Positions 1 through 7,549 of a stretch of DNA of 22,194 nt are shown piece after piece. Source of the stretch: Deferribacterales bacterium (lineage in GTDB: Bacteria; Chrysiogenota; Deferribacteres; Deferribacterales; JAISNW01); NCBI GenBank assembly GCA_025997275.1, contig BNUJ01000012.1, forward strand, positions 1 through 22,194, given 5' to 3'. Position numbers and translations under genes: made by a program. The notes under the pieces are model-generated. The model was not told the origin of the DNA and did not search any database. It was given only the letters and a program-made list of their open reading frames with translations. Within the stretch, counting starts at the first letter, position 1. Every line of letters begins with the position of its first letter.

Positions 1-171
1 ATATTTTTATATATAAACGAAAAGAACCTAGTCGGTGTGTTTTAAAAAAAAAATACCACCCTTTTTTTTGAATTTCCCCACAACGAAAAAATAAGAGATG
101 TTTTTTTTTTTAAAACAAAAAAAAACCATAAAAAACTTAAATTTCAACCCCCCCCCCCCCCCCCCCCCCCT
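1..171. other. Homopolymer-rich low-complexity window start, probable contig-end artefact
   Basis: This stretch has a run of 10 A at 44-53, about 8 T near 62, 11 T at 101-111, an A-rich block near 117-125 and an unbroken run of 23 C at 148-170. Nothing comparable occurs elsewhere in the window. No coding similarity is recognisable before about position 172, whereas sulfatase-family sequence starts right after the C run. The simplest reading is degraded assembly at a contig end. A genuine poly-C contingency tract is the alternative. Confidence 0.6.
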
Positions 172-1585
172 CAACGTTTATTTATGTGTAACTAGACTTG
201 TAATTATTACCATTGCAACCATTATTTGCGTTCGTGGCTCATTCACCAACAAACCGCTTGCGCCTATAGACGCTTTCGCTTATGGGGATGAGCGCGGCAA
301 GTTGATTATGAATGGTGCGTTCACAGCCTATTATCACTACAAAAACGATACTGATAAAATGCCCAAATATATGAGTTATGCCGATGCTGCTACTATTTTA
401 GGATTAGACACAGAGGCTAAGTATCCGCTTGTGCGCAGTTTCGCTGGCAGCACCAGCAAGCACAACGTAGTGGTGCTCATTATGGAGAGCTGGGGAAGTG
501 CATACGTTGGCAGGGAAAGGGCTATCGGAGGTTCGTTCACTCCAGAGTTTGATAAGTTAGCAAAAGAGGGTGCATTCTTCACCAACTGCTATGCTGTTGA
601 GCAGCGTAGCGTTGATGGTATTCAGAGCATAATAGGCGGAATTCCACCTGTGGGCAACGCATTTTCAATAGGCGAATACCATGAGCCGAAATTTCACAAC
701 GGGCTTGGCACTATCGCTAGTCGCAATGGGTTTGACACTATATTTGTGCAGACCTCTAAACGCCGCTCTTATCGGCTAGACTCCATCACAAAGTTTTTCG
801 GTTTCAAGAGGTATTTTGGTATGGAGGATATACCGCTGTTGCTAAAATATCCCGTTCCAAAGGCATCTGATACAGGTTGGGATTATGACGGGTTAATGTT
901 CTTAAAAGGACAGCTTGATAATACAAGCGAGCCATTTTTAGCAACGTTATTCTCTGGCACTACGCATATGCCATATCCGCCATTGCCCGCGCCATTTAAC
1001 ACTTACAATGACAAACCGCAGTTTGGCGACGTACTACGCTATTCCGACTATAGCTTAGGAGAGTTTATTAAAGCGGCTAAACAAGAGGAGTGGTTCAAAA
1101 ACACTATATTTATCATCACAGCAGACCACGCTATGGTAATGGACGACAGCAGAGTGTTAGATTACCCCGAAAACTATCACATACCGCTTTTAGTCTATGC
1201 GCCAGCCTTTGTGAAACCTGCACGCTATGATTATATGGTCAGTCAGCTAGATATACTGCCGACCATAATAGAGTTAGCTGGCTTAAAGGGCGATATAGCT
1301 GTTATTGGCAAAAGCGTCTTTGATGAAAATGCTCAGCATTACGCCTTTACAGGCAATAAGTCCAGCTCAGGGCTACTATACGGCGATTACTTTGTTGAAA
1401 TGAGCGAAAATATAATCTTTAACTCTCCATACGTGGGTTCAAAACTACTCTATAAGCCACTTATCCCGTCTCTAGCCGTCTATAATAGTGCAGACGCCAC
1501 TGAAGAGTTGAAGGTCGCCTACGAACTACTTGCATATATACAGATGGTTGCTGAATTGCTAGAAAATGACAGGTGGGACTACTAG
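98..1585 (+). CDS. LTA-synthase-like sulfatase (phosphoglycerol/phosphoethanolamine transferase family), 5' end unreliable
   Basis: Alkaline-phosphatase-fold membrane sulfatase of the LtaS/MdoB/EptA-like group. Members move phosphoglycerol or phosphoethanolamine head groups onto envelope glycans or lipids outside the inner membrane. Numbering from the ATG at 98, I see a remnant transmembrane segment (about 33-47), the metal-site Glu130 in the family VLIMESWG motif, Ser171 where LtaS has its catalytic Thr, and the metal pair Asp343-His344 in TADHAM. A later His in YHIPLLVYAP is also typical. Residues 1-25 come from the homopolymer stretch and should not be trusted. Family members carry about five N-terminal helices, so most of the membrane part is missing and the true start lies upstream of the window or is misassembled. 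Substrate is unknown. The family is confident; the start is not. Confidence 0.8.
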   Translation: MFFFLKQKKTIKNLNFNPPPPPPPLNVYLCVTRLVIITIATIICVRGSFTNKPLAPIDAFAYGDERGKLIMNGAFTAYYHYKNDTDKMPKYMSYADAATILGLDTEAKYPLVRSFAGSTSKHNVVVLIMESWGSAYVGRERAIGGSFTPEFDKLAKEGAFFTNCYAVEQRSVDGIQSIIGGIPPVGNAFSIGEYHEPKFHNGLGTIASRNGFDTIFVQTSKRRSYRLDSITKFFGFKRYFGMEDIPLLLKYPVPKASDTGWDYDGLMFLKGQLDNTSEPFLATLFSGTTHMPYPPLPAPFNTYNDKPQFGDVLRYSDYSLGEFIKAAKQEEWFKNTIFIITADHAMVMDDSRVLDYPENYHIPLLVYAPAFVKPARYDYMVSQLDILPTIIELAGLKGDIAVIGKSVFDENAQHYAFTGNKSSSGLLYGDYFVEMSENIIFNSPYVGSKLLYKPLIPSLAVYNSADATEELKVAYELLAYIQMVAELLENDRWDY

Positions 1586-1664
1586 CAATAAACACAGCAG
1601 TATTTCCACTGTTCTATAATGCGGTGCGGTTCTGTGCTCTATTAGCAGTGTCAAAAGATTAAAA

Positions 1665-1693
1665 TTTCTTTTCTCGCCTTTTTATGTTATAAT
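1665..1693 (+). promoter_or_regulatory. Extended -10 promoter for the flavoprotein cluster
   Basis: TGT precedes a perfect TATAAT at 1688-1693, giving an extended -10 element. The -35 region 17 bases upstream (TTTCTT at 1665-1670) is weak, as is common with extended -10 promoters. Predicted start is near 1700, leaving about 25 bases before the ATG at 1726, including a purine-rich GGGGG ribosome site around 1714-1718. The rest of the 140-base gap shows no clear terminator hairpin. Confidence 0.55.
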
Positions 1694-1725
1694 GCCTCAG
1701 AACTTTATAGAATGGGGGTAGTTTT

Positions 1726-2358
1726 ATGTCTAATGCCTTAAAAGTTGTAGCCATAAACGGCAGTCCTCGTAGTAACGGCAACACTGCTAGGGCATTGCGT
1801 GTGATGACTGATGAGCTAGAGGTGGCTGGGATTGCCACTGAAACTGTTCATATCGGTAATAAGAGCATCGCTGGTTGCCTTGCTTGTGGAGCATGCGCCA
1901 ATACCTCCGACAATTTATGCGTTCAGAAAGATATTGTTAATGAAGTTGCTCTTAAAGTGCGTGCGGCAGATGGTTTTATACTAGGTTCGCCTACCTATTA
2001 TGCGGGTATAGCAGGCACGATGAAAGCGTTTTTAGATAGGATGTTTTATTCAAGCTCGCGATATTTTAGGTATAAGGTTGCCACAATGGTATCAGTTGTG
2101 CGTCGCACAGGAGGGCTGGATGTGCAGCATCAGCTGGACAACTATCTAGGCTTGGCAGGTACGATTACGCCGCCGTCTCAATATTGGCGTGTTGTCTATG
2201 GCAGAGAGCAAGGCGAAGCACTGCAAGATGCAGAAGGAATTCAAACTATGCGCGCAAACGCACGGGATATGGCATGGCTCTTAAAGACGCTAGACGCAAG
2301 CAAGGCTATTCCCAAACCTGAAACGGAAAAACGCGTGTGGACACATTTTATAAGATAA
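1726..2358 (+). CDS. Flavodoxin-fold iron-sulfur flavoprotein / NAD(P)H-dependent FMN reductase
   Basis: A 210-residue flavodoxin-like oxidoreductase. The N-terminal beta strand leads into INGSPRSNGNT (residues 10-20), the FMN phosphate-binding loop. GSPTYYAG (87-94) is the second FMN contact loop. Cys51, Cys54, Cys57 and Cys65 are spaced C-x2-C-x2-C-x7-C, matching the compact 4Fe-4S motif of archaeal and anaerobe iron-sulfur flavoproteins. The protein is therefore probably a soluble electron-transfer flavoprotein acting on O2/H2O2 or quinones, not a simple FMN reductase. This is inferred from the family; the physiological partner is unknown. It is the first gene behind the promoter near 1690 and sits 4 bases before the next gene, suggesting cotranscription. 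A role in oxygen tolerance of an anaerobe would fit but is not shown. Confidence 0.85.
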   Translation: MSNALKVVAINGSPRSNGNTARALRVMTDELEVAGIATETVHIGNKSIAGCLACGACANTSDNLCVQKDIVNEVALKVRAADGFILGSPTYYAGIAGTMKAFLDRMFYSSSRYFRYKVATMVSVVRRTGGLDVQHQLDNYLGLAGTITPPSQYWRVVYGREQGEALQDAEGIQTMRANARDMAWLLKTLDASKAIPKPETEKRVWTHFIR

Positions 2359-2362
2359 ATTT

Positions 2363-2911
2363 ATGAGCTTGCTTACGCTTCTGATAGTTCTCTTATGTTT
2401 AGCAACGGTAGCGGTGCTTATTGTGGTTGCTATCAGGTATCGCAAGGCACTTGAGACGCTTGAGTCTTATAATAAGACTTTCAGCTATAAAGCTTTCCAG
2501 ATAACACTTCGTAGCGGTATGCTACGGGAGCTTGAAAAGGTGTGCTCCTTTATAGCGGCATTTAACGCTGTGCTGACCGCTAGAAAACGCAAAACATTAG
2601 ATGTGAATCTATCGCTACGTTTCGTTACCAATGCGGGGAAAGCTGGAATATCATTTGCCTACTTGCAATATCTGCTTGACGATATAAAGGCACTCGGTAA
2701 TCCGCTTGCCGGTGAAGTTGTATCGTTGTTAGACCTATACAACAACAATTTTAAGATGTTTGCGAAATTACTGCACACCTATAAGAGTGTGGAGGCGGTT
2801 TTTGTGCACATTGGTATTGAAAAGCCTGACATGCTGGATAAGGTATCAGCAGACCTTGATAAAATGCAAAATAAGATTGACACTATAATCTTAATGTTAA
2901 ACAATATATAG
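2363..2911 (+). CDS. Membrane-anchored helical protein of unknown function
   Basis: I do not recognise this 182-residue protein. Residues about 3-24 form one strongly hydrophobic N-terminal helix followed by basic residues (RYRK), so the chain is probably anchored with its bulk in the cytoplasm. The rest is predicted mostly helical, with heptad-like hydrophobic spacing (for example 80-110 and 150-182) and no cysteine or histidine clusters suggesting an active site. The ATG lies 4 bases after the upstream stop without a clear Shine-Dalgarno, so it is probably translated by coupling. Its position between a flavoprotein and lysA gives no firm functional clue. Coding character is supported by codon use like the neighbours and by tight packing. 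Confidence 0.7.
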   Translation: MSLLTLLIVLLCLATVAVLIVVAIRYRKALETLESYNKTFSYKAFQITLRSGMLRELEKVCSFIAAFNAVLTARKRKTLDVNLSLRFVTNAGKAGISFAYLQYLLDDIKALGNPLAGEVVSLLDLYNNNFKMFAKLLHTYKSVEAVFVHIGIEKPDMLDKVSADLDKMQNKIDTIILMLNNI

Positions 2912-2938
2912 AACGCACAAATTCATAGGAGACTTGTA

Positions 2939-4189
2939 ATGCCCAAGAATCTAAAACTGCCCTTTACAAAAGAATCTATTCAGCGATTGGTCAGCCAACA
3001 CCCCACTCCATTCTACATATATGATGAAGCTGGGATTCGCGCCAATGCACGAGCACTATACAAAGCTTTCAGCTGGGCAAAGGGGTTTAAGAACTACTTT
3101 GCTGTGAAAGCCCTGCCAAATCCTAATATTATGAAGATACTTCACGAAGAGGGGATGGGGATGGACTGTAGTTCCCTCGCAGAGTTAATGCTCTGTGAAC
3201 GTGTGAACATTAAAGCTGAGGACGTGATGTTCACCAGCAACCAGACGCCACTCGGTGAGTACGTGAAAGCTAAAACACTTGGTGCTGTGCTGAACCTTGA
3301 CGACATCACGCATATAGACTTTGTAGAGAAAAATATCGGACTGCCAGAGCTGGTATCGTTCCGCTACAACCCAGGACCATTGAAGGGTGGCAATAGTATA
3401 ATAGGCAAACCTGAAGAGGCTAAGTATGGATTGACAGAGGCTCAAATACTTGAAGCATTTAAGCTCGTGAAATCAAAAGGTGTGAAACGTTTCGGCATTC
3501 ACACTATGGTGGCTAGCAACGAGTTGAACCCTGACTATTTTGTAGAAACAGCAGATATTTTATTCAAACTATCTGCACGTGTGTGTAAAGAGACGGGTAT
3601 TACCCTTGATTTTATCAACCTTGGCGGAGGGGTAGGCATCCCTTACAAACTGGAACAGGAACGTGTTGACTACAACTATCTGAGCGAACATATAAAGGGA
3701 TGTTACGATAGCGCATTGACCGCTAATGGCTATGCGCCTAAACTATTTTTTGAGTGCGGGCGCTGTATTACGGGACCTTACGGCTGGCTCATCACAACAG
3801 CTATACATGAAAAGCATATCTATAAGGAATACATTGGCGCAGATGCTTGTGCTGCGAACCTTATGCGTCCAGCGATGTATGGCGCATATCACCATATAGT
3901 AGTGCTCGGCAAAGAGAACGCACCCGCCAATAATACGTATGATGTAGTAGGTGGCTTGTGTGAGAATAGCGACAAATTTGCAATTGACAGAAAACTGCCG
4001 AAGATAGAATTGGGTGATTTACTCGCAATATATGACACAGGTGCGCATGGGCATGCTATGGGCTACAACTATAACGGCAAAACGCGCTCAGCAGAACTCT
4101 TGCTACGTCCAGACGGCAGTGCTGTCCAAATAAGGCGGGCTGAAACACAGGACGACCTGTTTGCAACTATCAAGTTTAATGCTATATAA
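2939..4189 (+). CDS. lysA: Diaminopimelate decarboxylase, variant LysA group (PLP fold III)
   Basis: A 416-residue PLP-dependent decarboxylase of the alanine-racemase fold. Lys57 in YFAVKALPNP is the expected PLP lysine. GGGVGIPY (229-236) binds the PLP phosphate. The C-terminal active-site cysteine is Cys341 in GGLCENSDKFA. The standard LysA signatures are altered: HTMVASNE instead of the HIGSQ region, ECGR (272-275) instead of EPGR, and CENSD instead of CESGD. I associate this pattern with a divergent LysA-like group found in anaerobes. By family it makes L-lysine from meso-diaminopimelate, but a related diamino-acid or carboxynorspermidine-type decarboxylase activity cannot be excluded. 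AGGAG at 2927-2931 fixes the start. The 3' end overlaps the next gene by 11 bases. Confidence 0.8.
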   Translation: MPKNLKLPFTKESIQRLVSQHPTPFYIYDEAGIRANARALYKAFSWAKGFKNYFAVKALPNPNIMKILHEEGMGMDCSSLAELMLCERVNIKAEDVMFTSNQTPLGEYVKAKTLGAVLNLDDITHIDFVEKNIGLPELVSFRYNPGPLKGGNSIIGKPEEAKYGLTEAQILEAFKLVKSKGVKRFGIHTMVASNELNPDYFVETADILFKLSARVCKETGITLDFINLGGGVGIPYKLEQERVDYNYLSEHIKGCYDSALTANGYAPKLFFECGRCITGPYGWLITTAIHEKHIYKEYIGADACAANLMRPAMYGAYHHIVVLGKENAPANNTYDVVGGLCENSDKFAIDRKLPKIELGDLLAIYDTGAHGHAMGYNYNGKTRSAELLLRPDGSAVQIRRAETQDDLFATIKFNAI

Positions 4190-4931
4190 GTTGTTGCTGG
4201 TATTCACACTATTAGCTGTGCTTATGGGCACAACTGATGCTGGTGGCACTGGCGAAGACAATGCTGCTACTAATATAAACAACGAGCTAAAATCATTTTT
4301 AACTATCCCCTATCGCACCGATGGCGCACTAGATGAACACGGCAACTGGACGCTCTTTGCTGATACGTCTAGTCGGTTTAATACGCCCGGTCTTAACTGT
4401 AGCGGGTTGGTTCTTGCAGCTAGCCGTCTTATACTAAATAAAAACATCAGCATATCTGATGCCAAGCGCGACAGGCTGAATGATAGCGGACAAGATGCCC
4501 CTAATGGGGAAGACTGGGATTTCGGCTGGGACTTCATTATGAATATATCAGACGGGCATAAGCGCAGATTCCTGTTGCCGAATAATCAAACAGGCGACCC
4601 AGATAATGCCACCGCCGCTACTTATCGTGGCTACGATTTAGCTAACGTGCGGACGCGCAAGGAGCTGGTGTCGCGCTTTAAGCGCGGACATTTATACCTA
4701 TTAAGTTTTAACAGCGAGAGTCGCAGGGCGGGTTATAATTTAATACACTACCACGTAGGACTTGTTTATGTATCGCCTATGAACGAGGCGTGGCTATACC
4801 AGACAACGCACCAGAGCAAGGTTGCCAATAGGCGCGACTTAAACAGTGCTAAAGGCTGGGAATCATTTCATAATTCGTTCATCATAAATGGTGGCGAAAA
4901 ACGTCTGCTAGTGTTAGAGGTTGACTTATAG
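4179..4931 (+). CDS. Secreted NlpC/P60-like cysteine hydrolase candidate
   Basis: A 250-residue exported protein. The ATG at 4179 gives a good signal peptide (MLYKLLLVFTLLAVLMGTTDA, cut near residue 21). A TTG at 4161 is in frame but adds nothing useful. The mature part has GLNCSGLVLAASR with Cys74, resembling the NlpC/P60 nucleophile motif, and later RGHLYLLSF followed by HYHVGLVYV with His192, the expected second catalytic position. Family members cut peptidoglycan stem peptides between D-Glu and diaminopimelate or similar bonds. Length between Cys and His (about 118 residues) is longer than in classic NlpC/P60 domains, so this is a divergent member or a related papain-like fold. It overlaps lysA at its start and the next gene by one base at its end, indicating one operon. 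There is no obvious ribosome site, so translation is probably coupled. Confidence 0.6.
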   Translation: MLYKLLLVFTLLAVLMGTTDAGGTGEDNAATNINNELKSFLTIPYRTDGALDEHGNWTLFADTSSRFNTPGLNCSGLVLAASRLILNKNISISDAKRDRLNDSGQDAPNGEDWDFGWDFIMNISDGHKRRFLLPNNQTGDPDNATAATYRGYDLANVRTRKELVSRFKRGHLYLLSFNSESRRAGYNLIHYHVGLVYVSPMNEAWLYQTTHQSKVANRRDLNSAKGWESFHNSFIINGGEKRLLVLEVDL

Positions 4932-7549
4932 TGGCAAAGAAACTAGTCATTACGCACGTAAACGCTGATTTTGATGCCATCGCAAGTGCGTGGGCAGCAA
5001 GCAGGCTATATAACTGCGATTCAGTTTGGGTATGCACAGAGCTGGGGGCAACTATCCCTGCAAAAATTATGAGTGTGTTAAACGTGAAAAGGGTAAATGA
5101 AAGCGAGATTGAAGAGTTAGATTCTTTAGACCTGCTAGTCATAACCGACTGCAACAATTCCGCTAGATTAGGCGCACTAGCGGAACTTACCTCAAAGAGC
5201 AAACGAATCATATTGTTTGACCATCATCTGCCCAGTATAAAAAATATTAAAGCTAGTGAGGAATCTATCAGCACAGATGGCTCAAATACCGCACAGCTAG
5301 TTGCCAGACTGCTGGCAGAAAACGTAACCATAACACCACAGGAAGCGACACTTTATTTATTGGGTATATATGAAGACACTGGTTTGATGACGTTCCCCAA
5401 CACTACTAAAAACGATGCGCTCGCCGTTGCCAGCCTCATAGAATGTGGTGGGGATGTATTTGCCACATCAGACTGTATCAAGCAAGAGCTTACGCGGGAG
5501 CAACTGATTGTATTAAATGAGCTACTTATGAATATGGAAGCTGTTAACATTGATGGCGTAAATATATCATATTCTCTAATCAATACTGATGTGTTCATAG
5601 ATGACATTTCAATACTGGCACAGCAAATGATGCGGATGGAGAACCTAGACACGTTGTTTTTGCTGATAGGGCACGGCAAGCGCATATCTCTCATCGCACG
5701 TAGCACTAATTCCCGTGTGAATGCGGGCGTTATAGCTGCTAAATTCGGTGGTGGCGGGCATGCGGCGGCGGCATCGGCTAACATCAAAGGGATGTTGGAA
5801 TATGAGGCGTTGGAGAAGCTAAAAATCGCCATCCGTGAGGAGATTAAGCCGATATTCATCGTTTCAGAGATAATGAGTTCACCAGCTCTTGCGTTGAAAG
5901 CTGATATGAGCATTTTTGATGCTATGGAGTATATGAAATGGCACAACCTAAACTGTGCCCCTGTGCTAGAGGGTAGCAATGTAGTTGGCATTGTTGATAG
6001 ACGCGACCTGTCGCAGGCACTGAAACACAAGCTGAACGATAAAAAAATATCATTTATTATGATGACTGATATAGAAACGCTCTCCTCCAATACGCCGTTC
6101 AAGGCAGCTGAAAACGCCCTAATAAACGGCAGCCAGCGTTCATTGCCCGTGATAGACGGTGGCATTTTAGTTGGCGTGGTAACGCGTAGCGACCTATTGA
6201 GGCTGATGCGTGATGAAGAACTTGAGCGTTCTAGCTTTGAAATGGGAGCTAAAGCGCGTATGGGGCTGGCTAAAACGCGTAGTATAAAGGATATTATCAT
6301 TAGAGAACTGCCTGATAGATATGTAGGCTACCTCATGGAGATAGGGGAGTTGGCTAGCAGTATGAACTACAATGTTTATCTAGTAGGCGGGGTAGTGCGC
6401 GACATACTGCTGGGTTATAAGAACCTTGATATGGATATTGTAGTGGAGGGGGATGCTCGCATATTTGCAGCAGAATACGTGCGTATAAAGAACGGCAAGC
6501 TCACAACCTATCTGCAATATAAGACTGCCACTGTGACGCTTGGAAACGGCGACAAAATAGATTTTGCTTCTGCTCGCACAGAATTTTATCCCGCACCTGC
6601 GAGTGTGCCAATAGTGGAACTGACAAGCCTGCAGCAAGACCTTAAGAGGCGTGACTTTACCATAAACGCAATGGCGGTGCGGATAGATGGGAATTATTTC
6701 GGACAATTAGTTGATATGTTCGGAGGACAGCGCGATTTGCTTGACAGAAAGGTGCGAATACTTCATTCGTTGAGTTTTATAGACGACCCTACTAGAATGT
6801 TGAGAGCAATTCGTTTTGTATCAAGATATAATTTTGAGCTGGGGGCTAGCACGGAGATGTTCTTAAAACTTGCAGCATCATCCGATGAAAAGATTATCGC
6901 CAAAACCAAAAGCGGGAAACTATTCAGTGAGCTGAAACGAATTTTAATGGAAGATAACTATATGACGGGCATTAAGATGCTCATTAAATATAATATTTTA
7001 ACACCCTTTGTTCAAGGATTAGCTGTAAATGATGCCAAACTAGCACAATTTGCTTACCTTGATACGCTATATAAACGCTATGGCGGTGATGATATATGGC
7101 AGCTCCGTTATGCGCTACTCCTGTCAAATTTTACAGCTGAGGAGTTTAGAGCTATTTCAGTTGCTATGCATGCGGAGAGAGTGCTTGTTACCAAGCTATC
7201 ACAGCTACACAGCAGGGGCAAATATGTTGCCCGTAAGCTGAAACCTAACAGGGTGTTAAAGCCGTCTGAACGATACAATATCGCAAAGCAATTTACCCAT
7301 GATGAGCTATTGATGGTGTGTGTCTACCTAGGTGATGAACAGGGCGATAAACTAATCAGCTTTATGAAAACATGCATCAGTATAAAACCTGAGCTGACAG
7401 GGAATGCTCTGAAAGCACTAGGGGTGCCAGCCGATAAGATTATGGGCACGCTATTGCAGGAGCTATTAAATGCTAGAATTGATGGACAGATAAATAGTAG
7501 AGATGAGGAGGTAGCCTATGTTAGAAACAGAATCAGGCAAAATAACTAA
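4931..7549 (+). CDS. DHH-CBS-CBS tRNA nucleotidyltransferase fusion (A-adding type architecture)
   Basis: An 872-residue four-part protein. (1) A DHH/DHHA1 phosphoesterase: HVNADFDAIAS (9-19), TDC (72-74), DHH (97-99) and the substrate loop GGGGH (273-277). (2) Two CBS domains at about 312-432, which usually sense adenine nucleotides. (3) A class II nucleotidyltransferase: VGGVVRD (485-491), catalytic Asp500/Asp502 in LDMDIV, RRDFTINAMA (573-582) and DPTRMLRAIRF (619-629). (4) A helical tRNA-binding tail. This is the layout of the Aquifex A-adding enzyme, where a separate CC-adding enzyme completes the CCA end. The DHH part may be a nanoRNase or pAp phosphatase-like module. The GTG start overlaps the previous stop by one base; the 3' end overlaps phoH by 32 bases. 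A versus CCA specificity is inferred from architecture only. Confidence 0.88.
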   Translation: MAKKLVITHVNADFDAIASAWAASRLYNCDSVWVCTELGATIPAKIMSVLNVKRVNESEIEELDSLDLLVITDCNNSARLGALAELTSKSKRIILFDHHLPSIKNIKASEESISTDGSNTAQLVARLLAENVTITPQEATLYLLGIYEDTGLMTFPNTTKNDALAVASLIECGGDVFATSDCIKQELTREQLIVLNELLMNMEAVNIDGVNISYSLINTDVFIDDISILAQQMMRMENLDTLFLLIGHGKRISLIARSTNSRVNAGVIAAKFGGGGHAAAASANIKGMLEYEALEKLKIAIREEIKPIFIVSEIMSSPALALKADMSIFDAMEYMKWHNLNCAPVLEGSNVVGIVDRRDLSQALKHKLNDKKISFIMMTDIETLSSNTPFKAAENALINGSQRSLPVIDGGILVGVVTRSDLLRLMRDEELERSSFEMGAKARMGLAKTRSIKDIIIRELPDRYVGYLMEIGELASSMNYNVYLVGGVVRDILLGYKNLDMDIVVEGDARIFAAEYVRIKNGKLTTYLQYKTATVTLGNGDKIDFASARTEFYPAPASVPIVELTSLQQDLKRRDFTINAMAVRIDGNYFGQLVDMFGGQRDLLDRKVRILHSLSFIDDPTRMLRAIRFVSRYNFELGASTEMFLKLAASSDEKIIAKTKSGKLFSELKRILMEDNYMTGIKMLIKYNILTPFVQGLAVNDAKLAQFAYLDTLYKRYGGDDIWQLRYALLLSNFTAEEFRAISVAMHAERVLVTKLSQLHSRGKYVARKLKPNRVLKPSERYNIAKQFTHDELLMVCVYLGDEQGDKLISFMKTCISIKPELTGNALKALGVPADKIMGTLLQELLNARIDGQINSRDEEVAYVRNRIRQNN

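Noticed and set aside
148..170. Poly-C tract as a phase-variation switch
   Set aside because: Kept only as an alternative. Adjacent A and T homopolymers, the missing membrane helices and the location at the window edge make an assembly artefact more likely.
1586..1687. Inverted repeats (CACTG/CAGTG with inner TAAT/ATTA) after the sulfatase gene
   Set aside because: The stems are short, the loop is long, and no T-run follows closely enough to call a terminator.
2884..2889. TATAAT upstream of lysA as a promoter
   Set aside because: There is no -35 match at 15-19 bases and the sequence is inside the preceding coding region, where A/T-rich codons make such matches common.
4161..4178. TTG at 4161 as start of the secreted hydrolase
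   Set aside because: The ATG at 4179 gives a better signal peptide and smaller overlap with lysA.
5353..6300. Long minus-strand reading frame (315 codons) opposite the nucleotidyltransferase gene
   Set aside because: It lies wholly antisense to the CBS and DHH parts of a clearly conserved gene and its translation is Ser/Ile-rich without any recognisable domain.
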